The position numbers were made by a program, and so were the translations under genes. Of a DNA stretch of 64,000 bases, positions 38,958 to 48,741 are shown piece after piece (position 1 is the stretch's first letter; the number at the start of each line of letters is the position of its first letter). This stretch comes from an uncultured Actinomycetes bacterium. Its GTDB lineage: Bacteria > Actinomycetota > Thermoleophilia > Miltoncostaeales > Miltoncostaeaceae. The notes under the pieces are model-generated. The model was not told the DNA's origin and made no database searches. It saw only the letters and a program-made list of their open reading frames with translations. The stretch spans positions 62,001 through 126,000 of the forward strand of contig CAITWD010000018.1 of NCBI GenBank assembly GCA_903896045.1. Direction: 5' to 3'.

Positions 38958-39928
38958 GAGTGTGCCTGTGCCGCGCGCTCCAGGCGATCGCGGACCGCAG
39001 CGGCAATGCCATCACCCTGTGGCGGGAGCACGATGAGCGCGGTGGTGCCTGCGTCATCGGCGGCACGCATGAGTAGATAGAGATCGTGCGCAAAGTCACT
39101 GGCTGACGTACCACGTGGGGTGAGGGAGAGAACCCCGCTGGGGAGTGCAACCGCATCTGGTGTGCCAAGCACGGCGACGCGTGCGGTTGAGAGGTCGTAT
39201 TCAGAGATCACCGATGCGAGGGTCTGCATCGTGGCGATGCGCAGGGTTGCTCGTGGGGCATAGTGCGCTGCAAGCATCCCCGGTGCTCGGGCAGGCCCCG
39301 TGGGGGTGCCATTCACATCTTTGCCCAGCACCGCAGCGAGTGTTTCGGCCGATATTCCGCCGAGTCGAAGCACAGTGGGCGTCTCCCCGGTGAGATCAAT
39401 GATGGTTGACTCCACTCCAACCTCACTCGCTCCGCCGTCCAGGATGAGGGGGATCGCGCCCGCGAGGTCGTGTGCGACATGCGCCGCAGTCGTCGGGCTG
39501 ATGCGCCCAAAGAGGTTTGCTGACGGGGCAGCGACGCCGGCGTTGACGGCGAGAAGCATTTCGCGCGCCAAGATGTGATCGGGAACCCGCAATCCAACGG
39601 TTGGTTGCCCGCCGGTGACGACATCGGGCACCTCGCGACTCCGCTCCACGATAATCGTCAGTGGGCCTGGCCAAAAGCTTTCGGCAAGCAGGTAGGCGTC
39701 GTTGCTGACATGCGATCCGTAGCGGTCGAGAAGTCGTGCATCGGCGCCGTGGACGATCAATGGGTGATGTTGGGGCCGCCCTTTGATCGAGAAGATGCGA
39801 GCAACCGCATCCGGATGACCGATGTGCGCACCGAGCCCATAGACGGTCTCTGTGGGAAACGCGACCACATCTCCGCGCGTGAGCGCATCAGCGGCGTCAA
39901 TGGGATCAAAGGTGATGCGCGGCGTCAT
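38954..39928 (-). CDS. L-threonylcarbamoyladenylate synthase (Sua5/YrdC/YciO)
   Basis: GDVVAFPTETVYGLGAH, SIKGRPQHHPLIVH, APSANLFGRISPTTAAHV, Sua5 C-terminal domain. Confidence 0.93.
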   Translation of the reverse strand: MTPRITFDPIDAADALTRGDVVAFPTETVYGLGAHIGHPDAVARIFSIKGRPQHHPLIVHGADARLLDRYGSHVSNDAYLLAESFWPGPLTIIVERSREVPDVVTGGQPTVGLRVPDHILAREMLLAVNAGVAAPSANLFGRISPTTAAHVAHDLAGAIPLILDGGASEVGVESTIIDLTGETPTVLRLGGISAETLAAVLGKDVNGTPTGPARAPGMLAAHYAPRATLRIATMQTLASVISEYDLSTARVAVLGTPDAVALPSGVLSLTPRGTSASDFAHDLYLLMRAADDAGTTALIVLPPQGDGIAAAVRDRLERAAQAHS

Positions 39929-40003
39929 GAGGGGTAATCGGGGCCTTCTGTGGGTGTCGGCAGCACCTACCGATGCACATCGTATGCGCGATGGTGCCAT
40001 GAG

Positions 40004-40387
40004 ATGAATGTGGCGGGTAGGCTAGCGGCCAGAATGAATGCAATTGCCGCCCTTGCGATCTGTGTGTTTTTGCTTGCGATTGCTCTGTGGGCATCCGTGA
40101 GCGCGATTCGCGGTGTGGCACCGAGTCGCGGCATGCTGATGTTCGCGGCGATCTGTGAACTCGAGCTCATCCTGCAGGCGCTCATCGCGCTCCTGGTGAT
40201 TGCAAAGGGCCATCATCCTCCGTCGATGGGGGAGTACCTCGGGTATCTGTTTGTCACGGTAGTGCTTGTTCCGTACGGGATTGTTCGCGCTCGGGGGCAG
40301 GAACCGGGGCGGTGGGATTCCGCGGCTCTGGCTGCGATTGCCGTGGCGGTAGCTATTGCCGTGTTACGACTCTTGTATCTCTGGTAA
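40004..40387 (+). CDS. Small membrane protein (4 TM-like)
   Basis: Hydrophobic segments ALAICVFLLAIALWASV, LFVTVVLVPYGIVRA. Confidence 0.6.
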   Translation: MNVAGRLAARMNAIAALAICVFLLAIALWASVSAIRGVAPSRGMLMFAAICELELILQALIALLVIAKGHHPPSMGEYLGYLFVTVVLVPYGIVRARGQEPGRWDSAALAAIAVAVAIAVLRLLYLW

Positions 40388-40397
40388 ACACCAGTAA

Positions 40398-40826
40398 ATG
40401 GCGACAACACACACAGGACGTGGTCCAGGCCGGCTTCTCGCTGCGGTCTACACCATCTTTGCCATCTCGGCAGGGGCGAGGGCGATTTTTCAGATCGTCA
40501 CCAAATTCTCCCACGCACCGGTTGCCTACCTGTTGTCCGCGGCAGCAGCCGTAATCTATCTCTTGGCAGCTGTGTGCTTCACGCGTCCGTCGGCGCAATC
40601 GTGGCGGACCGCAGTCATCGCGCTGTGCGTGGAATTTGCCGGTGTGGTGATTGTCGGCGCACTGAGTGTCGCGCAGCCGCATCTTTTCCACGACGCAAGC
40701 GTCTGGTCCAACTTTGGGAGCGGCTACGGATTCATTCCGGTGATCCTGCCGCTGATCGGGCTCGTCTGGCTCCGGAGGCCACAGACCCGCGATGCATTCG
40801 GGGCACCAGGACCTGCCCAGCGCTAG
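40398..40826 (+). CDS. Small integral membrane protein
   Basis: Multiple hydrophobic segments; 10 bp after the preceding membrane gene. Confidence 0.65.
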   Translation: MATTHTGRGPGRLLAAVYTIFAISAGARAIFQIVTKFSHAPVAYLLSAAAAVIYLLAAVCFTRPSAQSWRTAVIALCVEFAGVVIVGALSVAQPHLFHDASVWSNFGSGYGFIPVILPLIGLVWLRRPQTRDAFGAPGPAQR

Positions 40827-40832
40827 CGGGGG

Positions 40833-41177
40833 CTACGACGCTCCGGATGCAGCAGACGGGGAGTTGTATGAGTAGGTCGGCGCCTGTGCGTTTTGGGATT
40901 GATCGTCTTGGGATGCAATCCCGCCAGAGGGATTGACGGCAGCCTGTTGCGCTGCGGCAATCGCTGCTGGGCTGCCCTGGACTGATCCGGATCCAGAGTG
41001 GCGCACGGGAATCGAGCTTGCGACAGCTGAAGTGATTGCGGCGAGTACTGCTGCACCGGCGACACAGATAATCGTTGCGGCCTTCAGCCGCGCGTGACCG
41101 ACCTCACGACGCCGTGCTGCCGCGCGCAGAGGATCTTGCGGCGCGGGCATTTTTTGTGCGGTTGGGCGACGGGCCAT
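40833..41177 (-). CDS. Hypothetical single-TM protein with Ala/Gln/Ser-rich extracytoplasmic tail
   Basis: TIICVAGAAVLAAITSAVASSI then low-complexity SYNSPSAASGAS. Confidence 0.5.
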   Translation of the reverse strand: MARRPTAQKMPAPQDPLRAAARRREVGHARLKAATIICVAGAAVLAAITSAVASSIPVRHSGSGSVQGSPAAIAAAQQAAVNPSGGIASQDDQSQNAQAPTYSYNSPSAASGAS

Positions 41178-41838
41178 GCTGTGGGTTCTCCGATGATCTG
41201 CCAGATGATGCCTCTGCACGCAAATTGTGCAGTAACTCTGCAACTGACACTACCGTCAAAGGTTTAGGACAGCATTAAGACCTTGCATCGGCGTGCGTCA
41301 AAATGAGTGACCGCAATCCCGGTGTACGTGCACATCGAATTGCACACCTGACTCGAGACGAGGCGCACGCCGATCATCAATTGACCCAATGATGATCTGC
41401 ACAGGACACGCCACACAACGCGCTGGCCAACCATCGCTCAGCAAGACATGCCCCTGGGTACCGCCGCACGCCGTGTTAGGCGAGCGGGGTCTCGAATGAA
41501 GTTTTGATTGCACGCATTTCACTCATGATCCGGCGAAGCCGAAACATGCTTGGTGAGAATGTGCCAGAAGGAATCGTGAACATGGCATGAGATTAGGTGC
41601 ACGGGGTACCCCGGCTCATTGGCCATCCGGCCGAAATCGTGCGGCCGTGGCGCGGCCCTGTGGCCCGTTGCGCCAGTTGAGGGGGATACATTGGAAGAGG
41701 GGCCCCACAAACCTTCACATCACAGAACATTACTTCTCGTGCGTGTAAGCAGATTGTGGTGCTGGGACCAGAAGGGGCGCTGCAGCGACGCCGCGCGCCG
41801 TGAGAGGATCGGTGTGGCCCATCCCTTAAGGAGCACAC

Positions 41839-42288
41839 ATGGCGGAGTACATCGCACAGATCACGACGGACCGTTCAACCGATGATGTCTTTGCGTATTT
41901 GGCATCGTTCGACAACACTCGGCATTGGGATCCGAGCGTGATTTCTGCGACCGCCGAGACCGTCGGTCCGCCGGCAATGGGTTCTGTCTATGAACTCACC
42001 CTCCAACTTGGTCGTGGTACCGAAACGCTGCGCTATGAAATCGTGGAGATTTCCGCCCCCCATCGAGTTGTCCTGGAGGCGAATGGATCTCGATTTTTTT
42101 CACGCGATGAAATTGAGGTTGACACCGATGCGACAGGCACGATTGTTCGGTACACGGCCGAATTGCGCTTTAAGGGGCTCTGGAAGGTAGCCGGCCCATT
42201 CGCTTCTCGGGCACTCAACGCTGCAGGAGATGCGGCGATTAATGGCCTGATCCGCGAGTTGGATGGTCGCCCGAGTCATGCGATCTAA
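41839..42288 (+). CDS. SRPBCC / polyketide cyclase-like protein
   Basis: AQITTDRSTDDVFAYLASFDNTRHWDPSV...GTIVRYTAELRFKG. Confidence 0.85.
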   Translation: MAEYIAQITTDRSTDDVFAYLASFDNTRHWDPSVISATAETVGPPAMGSVYELTLQLGRGTETLRYEIVEISAPHRVVLEANGSRFFSRDEIEVDTDATGTIVRYTAELRFKGLWKVAGPFASRALNAAGDAAINGLIRELDGRPSHAI

Positions 42289-42386
42289 GCATCGGTTTGC
42301 GGCGTTGCGATCTACTCCGTGGTGATGCTGTGAGGATGGCCCTGACGGGCCGACGATGCGCGTTCCCAGTAGCGTTTTTCCGCTTG

Positions 42387-42427
42387 TAGTGTGATTTTTG
42401 TCCTAAAATTTTGGACAAATGTCACTA
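42387..42427. promoter_or_regulatory. 41-bp imperfect inverted repeat upstream of the Rpf-like gene
   Basis: TAGTGtgatTTTTGTCC-taaaatttt-GGACAAAtgtCACTA. Confidence 0.6.
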
Positions 42428-42620
42428 CGCTTCCGTCTAGGTCGCTCTCGGGACGGATTACGTGTTTTTGCAGGGGGAACTCCGTATTTTTCCCGACGAC
42501 TTGACCGCTGAGCGTTCCGGTTTTCCCATTTTCATGGGGTCATGACGCCTGTTCCGCTCATGGACTTCCGTGATACCGTCGCCGTCGTCGCGTTTCGTTA
42601 TCGGAACTGACCTTTTCGCT

Positions 42621-43670
42621 ATGGCACCTCGTTGTGATCCATACGCGCGTTTGGGGAAGCAGTCGTTCCTCGCCGTCGCCTTAACTTTTTCTTGCGTGGC
42701 TGTCGCCGCGTCTGTTGGGCTGCCGATGTTGGCCGCGCAGTCCGGAGGTCATGCCCCGGCGCAAGCGCCGCAGTCCACCGTAGCGGTTGCTCGTCAGAGG
42801 GTCCGTGACCTCGAGCAGCAGCTCGTGAATGTCCAAAACGCTGCGTCGGCAAGCGCGAGTGTCTATTCGACCGCAAACGCGCGCGTCGCCTTATTGACCG
42901 AAGAGATTCGCACCAATCGATCCCAGCTTGCCCGTACCAAGATCGATATCGCCTCGGCGCGCGCTGCGTTGCGTCAACGGATACTGACGCTGTATGCGGA
43001 TCCACCTCCCTCGGTCATGGAAGTGCTGTTGATGTCCGGCAGTATTCCTTCTGCAATCGATAGTTATGACCTGATGCAACACATCGCCGGCCAAGATTCG
43101 GCGATCGTAAACCAGTTCACATCCGACCGCGATCGTTTGACCGCGTTGGGGCAGTCATTGCAGACCGACGCGCAGTCGGCGATCGCAGATCGTGCAATAG
43201 CGGCGCAGAACCTCTCACAGCTGCGCGGCCTGGCGCAGCAACGCAGCACGTTGCTTGATGCGGCCACCGGTGTGCTCAATCACGCAGAGGCATCTGCTGC
43301 GCAAGTTGCTGCCGTTGCCGCAGAAAGCGCTCGTGCCAAGGCTGCGGCCTCAGCGCATGCCAGCTCCCATCAGATCGTCGGAAGCCTTCCTCATCCGCGC
43401 GGACATGTGTCCTCGCCCGGTTCGGTGTCATTTCCGACCGGTCTGACTGGAGCTCTCGCCCGGATCGCTGCGTGCGAGTCCGGTGGGAATCCCGCCGCAA
43501 TCTCACCGAGCGGTTTGTACCGCGGCATGTACCAGTTCACCTATTCCACATGGGCGTCTGTCGGGGGTACCGGCGACCCCGCTGCAGCCTCTGCTACCGA
43601 ACAAACAATGCGTGCTGGGATCTTGTACCAGCGGTCTGGTCCCGGCCAATGGCCGGTCTGCGGGGCCTAG
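42621..43670 (+). CDS. Secreted cell-wall protein: coiled-coil (PcsB/RipA-like) N-terminus plus transglycosylase (Rpf-like) domain
   Basis: Signal peptide, heptad-rich region, LARIAACESGGNPAAISPSGLYRGMYQFTYSTWASVGG; alternative GTG start at 42570. Confidence 0.85.
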   Translation: MAPRCDPYARLGKQSFLAVALTFSCVAVAASVGLPMLAAQSGGHAPAQAPQSTVAVARQRVRDLEQQLVNVQNAASASASVYSTANARVALLTEEIRTNRSQLARTKIDIASARAALRQRILTLYADPPPSVMEVLLMSGSIPSAIDSYDLMQHIAGQDSAIVNQFTSDRDRLTALGQSLQTDAQSAIADRAIAAQNLSQLRGLAQQRSTLLDAATGVLNHAEASAAQVAAVAAESARAKAAASAHASSHQIVGSLPHPRGHVSSPGSVSFPTGLTGALARIAACESGGNPAAISPSGLYRGMYQFTYSTWASVGGTGDPAAASATEQTMRAGILYQRSGPGQWPVCGA

Positions 43671-43885
43671 TACAAAAAAAGATTTACGGTTCGGGGCATT
43701 CGAGCCTTGACGAAATCGTCGAAAGCGCCGATAGTTGGTCAGATGCTGATACGCACCCCTCAGTACAGAGGTTGCGGAGAGATCGTGTGCGAAACACAGC
43801 AGCATGTGGCAAGGCCCCGCGCAGCGGTGGTCACGAGAAGTTGTCAAGCGAAGTCGTTGATTCGCCGATAGGTGAGTTAGTGGCG

Positions 43886-43912
43886 CGGGGATCGATCACG
43901 GTCGAATCCCCG
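43886..43912 (+). promoter_or_regulatory. Hairpin just 5' of the rpoD Shine-Dalgarno
   Basis: CGGGGATCGA-TCACGG-TCGAATCCCCG, 10 bp with one bulge. Confidence 0.4.
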
Positions 43913-43929
43913 GATTGAAACGGAGGCGG

Positions 43930-45012
43930 ATGTCTACGCAGCAGCTGGGCGTACTCAAGAATGATGGTGAACTGCGCGCGTTGATCGTGCGCGGCCAAGA
44001 GATGGGTTTTCTTGGTCTTGAAGAGGTTGCTGAGGTACTCGATGGACTTGGCTTAGATGCCGATGCCGCTGAGCTTGTCTACCAACAGCTTGAAGAGGCC
44101 GGGATTGAGCTCCTCGAGCAATCAGAGGCCCTGGCCCGTGCCGCCGAGATCGTTGATGAATCAGAACGACCCCGTCGTCCTACGGCGGCAGTCGAACAGA
44201 CCACCGATGCCCTCCAGTTGTTTCTCAAAGACATTGGACGTGTTCCGCTTCTGACCGCTGCAGACGAGGTGCGCTTGGCCAAGCGCATTGAGGCTGGTGA
44301 CCAAGAAGCGAAGCGTCAGATGGTCGAAGCCAACCTTCGTCTGGTCGTCTCGATTGCCAAGGGCTATCGTGGACGTGGTCTCCCCTTCCTCGATTTGATT
44401 CAGGAAGGCACCTTGGGTCTGGTGCGTGCCGTCGAGAAGTTCGACTGGCGGCGCGGATTCAAATTTTCGACCTACGCCACATGGTGGATTCGCCAGGCAG
44501 TGACACGTGCACTCGCCGATAAGGGGCGCACCATTCGTATTCCGGTGCACGTCGTCGAGAAGCTGAACCAGATCAGCCGCGCCGAGCGCGTGCTTATTGG
44601 CCAGCTTGGTCGTGAACCTACCGTTGAGGAAATCGGCGAAGCCGCTGGTCTCCCGCCGGAAGAGGTCGAAGAGATTTTGCGTTCGGCGCAGCCAACGGTG
44701 TCGCTGGAGAAGCCTGTCGGAGAAGAAGAAGAGTCGGAACTTGGACGCTTCCTCGCCGATGAGACCTCTGTTGCCCCAGAGCTGTCCGCTGAGGTGTCGC
44801 TGCGCGAGCAGGCCCTTCGCGAGCTTCTGGACCAGCTGAGCTACCGGGAACGTCGCGTACTCGAGCTTCGATACGGTCTGCGCGGCGAGAAGCCCCGCAC
44901 CCTCGACGAACTCGGTCGGATGTTCAATGTGACCCGTGAGCGGATTCGTCAGGTCGAGAGCCAGTCGCTCCAGAAGCTCTCGTCGCTTCCTGATTCAGCC
45001 CGCCTGTCCTAG
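43930..45012 (+). CDS. rpoD: Primary-type RNA polymerase sigma factor (sigma70, short N-terminus)
   Basis: [91 protein letters not shown]; start ATG with CGGAGG SD. Confidence 0.95.
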   Translation: MSTQQLGVLKNDGELRALIVRGQEMGFLGLEEVAEVLDGLGLDADAAELVYQQLEEAGIELLEQSEALARAAEIVDESERPRRPTAAVEQTTDALQLFLKDIGRVPLLTAADEVRLAKRIEAGDQEAKRQMVEANLRLVVSIAKGYRGRGLPFLDLIQEGTLGLVRAVEKFDWRRGFKFSTYATWWIRQAVTRALADKGRTIRIPVHVVEKLNQISRAERVLIGQLGREPTVEEIGEAAGLPPEEVEEILRSAQPTVSLEKPVGEEEESELGRFLADETSVAPELSAEVSLREQALRELLDQLSYRERRVLELRYGLRGEKPRTLDELGRMFNVTRERIRQVESQSLQKLSSLPDSARLS

Positions 45013-45023
45013 GCGCCATTCGT

Positions 45024-45056
45024 GGGGGGTGTGCTTCGGCACACCCCCTTTTTTTT
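45024..45056 (+). terminator. Rho-independent terminator after rpoD
   Basis: GGGGGTGTGC-TTCG-GCACACCCCC followed by TTTTTTTT. Confidence 0.93.
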
Positions 45057-45060
45057 GTGC

Positions 45061-45630
45061 TTAATTGAGCGACGGATCCTCAGGAGCGCGTCCGAAGATC
45101 GCGTATTCGGGGCCTTTTCGTGCGAGTACGTCGCTCCAGAGGGTGTCGGGGGCCTCGTTGAAGATATCCAGCCGGGTTGCGGCGATATCGATCCAGGCGC
45201 CCTCGCCGAATTCTGCTTCGAGTTGCCCTGGCCCCCACCCTGCATATCCGCCAAAGACGCGCAGTTCAGAGACATGTTCGGTGATGTCGTCTGCAGCGGA
45301 GTCGGGTTGCAGGACACCGATTGCGTCAAAGATCAGACCTGCAGCTCGGGTTGGGTCGGAGAACGCGCCCACGATGATGACGGCGTTTGGCTGCACAGGG
45401 CCACCGCAGTGCACATATTCGGTCGCAGGAATGAGCTCAGATAAAGGCGCCGGGAGAGCGTCGGTGGCGAGGATTTCTGTCGGTTGATTCAAGACCACCC
45501 CAAGGGCCCCTTCATCGGTGTGCTCAATGATGATGATGACTGCCCGCTGAAAGTGCGGATCAAGGAGAAGCGGCGAGGCGGCAAGGAGTCGCCCGTTGCG
45601 AAAGAGAGGGCGCTCCATCTGCTGACTCAT
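45061..45630 (-). CDS. YqgE/AlgH family protein
   Basis: GRLLAASPLLLDPHFQRAVIIIIEHTDEGALGVVLNQPTEI, VFGGYAGWGPGQLEAEFGEGAW. Confidence 0.93.
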   Translation of the reverse strand: MSQQMERPLFRNGRLLAASPLLLDPHFQRAVIIIIEHTDEGALGVVLNQPTEILATDALPAPLSELIPATEYVHCGGPVQPNAVIIVGAFSDPTRAAGLIFDAIGVLQPDSAADDITEHVSELRVFGGYAGWGPGQLEAEFGEGAWIDIAATRLDIFNEAPDTLWSDVLARKGPEYAIFGRAPEDPSLN

Positions 45631-46034
45631 TGGGTCATCGTCTCGAGAGCCGCCTGATCATCGCCGAAGAGCTCACGGATAAGGTCTGCATGATCTTCGA
45701 GCTCGTCGGTGTCGTGGGCCCGTGCGGCCAAGGACAGCCCCTCAAATGCAACTCCGGCAACCCCGTGGAGCTGCTTTCGCGTGCGCATGAAGTAATCGGC
45801 CAGGAATGCGGCGTGATCGCGCGCACACACCCATTCGTCGCGGGCCGCGTAGTACTCGACCACATCGAGCCCGGTGCGCGCAAGATTCCCCCACGTCGGG
45901 CTCCCAAAATCGGGATGCGGGTTGATCCCAGCCGCACGCACGTAGTCGCGCCACTCGAACTCACCTAAGGACTCAACGAGTCCCGCCAGCCGAGCCACCG
46001 CGTCGGTGGTCTCGACGCTGGGCTCAGCAGTCAT
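45627..46034 (-). CDS. Conserved hypothetical protein (135 aa)
   Basis: Overlaps the algH start by 4 nt on the same strand; helical/acidic composition. Confidence 0.6.
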   Translation of the reverse strand: MTAEPSVETTDAVARLAGLVESLGEFEWRDYVRAAGINPHPDFGSPTWGNLARTGLDVVEYYAARDEWVCARDHAAFLADYFMRTRKQLHGVAGVAFEGLSLAARAHDTDELEDHADLIRELFGDDQAALETMTQ

Positions 46035-46040
46035 TGCTGA

Positions 46041-46298
46041 CTAGTGCTCCAGCTGTGAGAGGCGTTTGCGCTCGCGGTAGTAATTCAACACACCACCGAA
46101 GATCACCAATGCGATGGTGAGGTAGATCGCGTCCCAGAAGATCGGCATGTGGTTCGGCAAGGTGTGACCATTGTCTTGACCCTGGATCATCCATCCCAGG
46201 CAAAACCAAATGGTGGCGAAGATCATGACTGTTGCCGCAGCCCGAAAAGGCCATGTGACCGGCAATAACTCATCTTCTTGGTGCTGCCCCGAGGCCAT
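46041..46298 (-). CDS. Small membrane protein (85 aa)
   Basis: Two TM segments; same-strand cluster. Confidence 0.6.
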   Translation of the reverse strand: MASGQHQEDELLPVTWPFRAAATVMIFATIWFCLGWMIQGQDNGHTLPNHMPIFWDAIYLTIALVIFGGVLNYYRERKRLSQLEH

Positions 46299-46429
46299 AC
46301 CTATCCTTTCGCACGACCGACGTGTGAGACGCTAGCACGCCGAGCCCGTTGGACGCTACGCGATGCACAGAATCGCGATTGCTTCGGACATCATAAAGAT
46401 TCATTTGACGTTGATTGCAGGGCGCAACG

Positions 46430-47104
46430 TCATTCGGTGTGTTGGGTCGGCACATCGAGACGCGAAATTCTCTCCGCAGGGCCGCGTTCTTGGGCGATGA
46501 CGGCAAATTCGCTGCCACGCGAGCGATAGAGCCGTGCGGGGCGCCCCGGGCCCGAACGCCGTTCGGTACCGACCTCTTCAACGACTCCGGCTGCAAGCAC
46601 GTCGCGTCGAAAGTTGCGGGCATCGAGTTGGGCGTCGAGGATGACCTCATAGACCTCGTGGAGCTCACCCAACGTGAAGGTCTCCGGCAGCAATTGCACC
46701 GCGATCGGTGCATATGCCGTTTTTGCTCGCAATCGCTCGTGGCCATAGGCGATTGCTCCCGCATGGCCTGGAGGAAGTGACGGAAGGTCATCCAGCGGAC
46801 ACCAGCGGACTTCGACAATGTCGTCTCCCGGGGCGAGTGGATAGCGATCTGCCGCAATCAACGCCAGATATGTCACTGCCACTTGAGTGGTGCCGTCGCG
46901 GTCGAAACTAAAGAGCTGTTCGAGGCGAATGCCGGATATGCCTGTTTGGGTGTTGAGGACCTCACTTGCGCGGGTTGCAAGATGCTCGCCGCGTACCCGC
47001 CCACTCGGAAGCGCCCATTCGTTCCCAGGGCGACGCACCAACAGGACTTCAAGATCCCGTTGGCGGACCGTCATGACGATGAGCTCAACACCGACTTGAG
47101 TCAT
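46430..47104 (-). CDS. NUDIX domain protein with C-terminal winged helix (NrtR-like)
   Basis: VELIVMTVRQRDLEVLLVRRPGNEWALPSGRV; C-terminal NFRRDVLAAGVVEEVGTERRSGPGRPARLYR. Confidence 0.85.
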   Translation of the reverse strand: MTQVGVELIVMTVRQRDLEVLLVRRPGNEWALPSGRVRGEHLATRASEVLNTQTGISGIRLEQLFSFDRDGTTQVAVTYLALIAADRYPLAPGDDIVEVRWCPLDDLPSLPPGHAGAIAYGHERLRAKTAYAPIAVQLLPETFTLGELHEVYEVILDAQLDARNFRRDVLAAGVVEEVGTERRSGPGRPARLYRSRGSEFAVIAQERGPAERISRLDVPTQHTE

Positions 47105-48021
47105 TGTGTGGTCTGTCCATTCTCGGCCTGGCGCTGGGCCCAGATTTCCAACCCAAGAACATTGTTGGTGTCCCAGCCGAGCCATTGCCACAACTCGACT
47201 GCGGGTGCGTGGCTGATCGTCGCGGCAAATGGCAGAACGCGCTCGAGTTCCTCAGCGATCCCCGCCCGCCCTCCACGCGCATAGCCCGTACGCGCCGCCT
47301 CCCCTGCCTGGGCGAAGCCCTCATCGGCGATCGCAAGGGTGATCTCGGGATCCGCGGTTGGACCGAAGTGGGACAACGTAATGAGTTCTGGCGCGCGCTC
47401 GCGCAGGCGTCGCAGGCTGTCACGACCGCCCTCGATATCGACATCGGCAGGTGGCAGGTTGACGTACAAGTTGCTGTCCGGCAGTCCGGTGCCTGCAGCA
47501 TCTCCGATGATGAGTGCCCCGGTGCGGTCATGGAGCACCGACATGTGATGGCGCGCATGGCCAGGGGTCGCAATCATCTCGAGGACTCCCCCACTTCCCA
47601 GATCCACGCGAAAACCATCGGGCGCCACGGTGATGCGATCTGCAGGGGTTGCCGAAAGCCCGCCGTAAATTGGCGCGGTGTGGGCATAGACATCATGTGA
47701 TGCGGCAACGAGGCGCTCGGGCTCTGCGAGATGCCGTGCGCCCCTTTCGTGCACGATCACCTGTGCGCGTGGGAACGCTGCCGCAAGCGCTCCAGTGCCT
47801 CCGCAGTGGTCAAGATGAATATGGGTGAGCACAATCCAGGCCAGATCGTCTGCCCGAAGGCCGCGTCGATGGAGATCGGCGATGAGCAGGTCTGCGGAGG
47901 TCTCTGCCCCGGGATCAATGAGTGCTGGCTGAGCGCCTTCCACCAGATAGGCGCTCGTTAAGCCTTTTTTGCCACCGAGTTCGGTGTCAATGAGGTGTAT
48001 GCCCTGTGCAATTTCGGTCAT
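47101..48021 (-). CDS. MBL-fold metallo-hydrolase
   Basis: LTHIHLDHCGGTGALA, TPGHARHHMSVLHDRTGALIIGDAAG; ATGA overlap with NUDIX gene. Confidence 0.9.
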   Translation of the reverse strand: MTEIAQGIHLIDTELGGKKGLTSAYLVEGAQPALIDPGAETSADLLIADLHRRGLRADDLAWIVLTHIHLDHCGGTGALAAAFPRAQVIVHERGARHLAEPERLVAASHDVYAHTAPIYGGLSATPADRITVAPDGFRVDLGSGGVLEMIATPGHARHHMSVLHDRTGALIIGDAAGTGLPDSNLYVNLPPADVDIEGGRDSLRRLRERAPELITLSHFGPTADPEITLAIADEGFAQAGEAARTGYARGGRAGIAEELERVLPFAATISHAPAVELWQWLGWDTNNVLGLEIWAQRQAENGQTTQ

Positions 48022-48050
48022 CGTCTGCTCACTCGCATAGCCTTACGGGT

Positions 48051-48740
48051 ATGGGAACACATGATGACGTACGGGCGCATGCCTGGGAAGCCGCGGGGCG
48101 TTACGCCGCCGCATTTGTGAACGATGGTGACCGGGTTGGTTTAGGGACCGGTCGGGCCGCCGCAGCAGGCATTCGCGCGCTCGCTGGCCGCGTTGCAGAG
48201 GGCCTTATGTGCGTGGGAGTCCCGACCTCGCGCGCGAGCGCTGCGCTTGCACGTGAATTGGGGATTTCTCTTGCTCGGATGCGCGGACCGGTACAGGTTG
48301 CATTTGACGGAGCCGATTTGGTCACCCCGAGTGGGCTGATCATTAAGGGCGCAGGCGGCGCTTTGGTGCGCGAGCGCATCGTGGATGACACCGCCGGCCG
48401 CTTCCTGGTGCTCGTTGATGGACCAAAGGTCGCCGACAGCTGTGATGCCTGGGGAGTACTCCCAATTGCGGTGGTGCCATTTGCTGCTGCCTATGTTGCC
48501 AAGACGCTTGCTGAATTCTCCCCTTCTCGCAGATCTGGACGCTCAGATGATGAGCTGGTGATCATTGACCTCACAATACCTGCGGGTGCCGATTGGCAGG
48601 CGGTTGACGCAGAGGTGCGCGCAACGCACGGAGTCGTCGATACGGGGCTCTTTCGCGCGATGCCGGCGGACATCGTGGTCGGATACCCCGATGGCACTGT
48701 GCGGACGCTCGATCGTCTGCCTGACGGCGCCAAGGGGTAA
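48051..48740 (+). CDS. rpiA: Ribose-5-phosphate isomerase A
   Basis: VGLGTGRAAAAGIRALA, AFDGADLVTPSGLIIKGAGGALVRERIVDDTA. Confidence 0.88.
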   Translation: MGTHDDVRAHAWEAAGRYAAAFVNDGDRVGLGTGRAAAAGIRALAGRVAEGLMCVGVPTSRASAALARELGISLARMRGPVQVAFDGADLVTPSGLIIKGAGGALVRERIVDDTAGRFLVLVDGPKVADSCDAWGVLPIAVVPFAAAYVAKTLAEFSPSRRSGRSDDELVIIDLTIPAGADWQAVDAEVRATHGVVDTGLFRAMPADIVVGYPDGTVRTLDRLPDGAKG

Positions 48741-48741
48741 C

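Noticed and set aside
41298-41522. Minus-strand 74-aa ORF with Cys/His (CVACPVQII...HVHRDCGHSF)
   Set aside because: No RBS, no recognisable family and no neighbourhood support; may be random, so not listed as a CDS.
42430-42620. ydaO-type c-di-AMP riboswitch upstream of the Rpf-like gene
   Set aside because: Some GGGGGAACTCC-like sequence is present, but the conserved GACCCGAA/CAGCTAACC parts of the ydaO consensus were not found.
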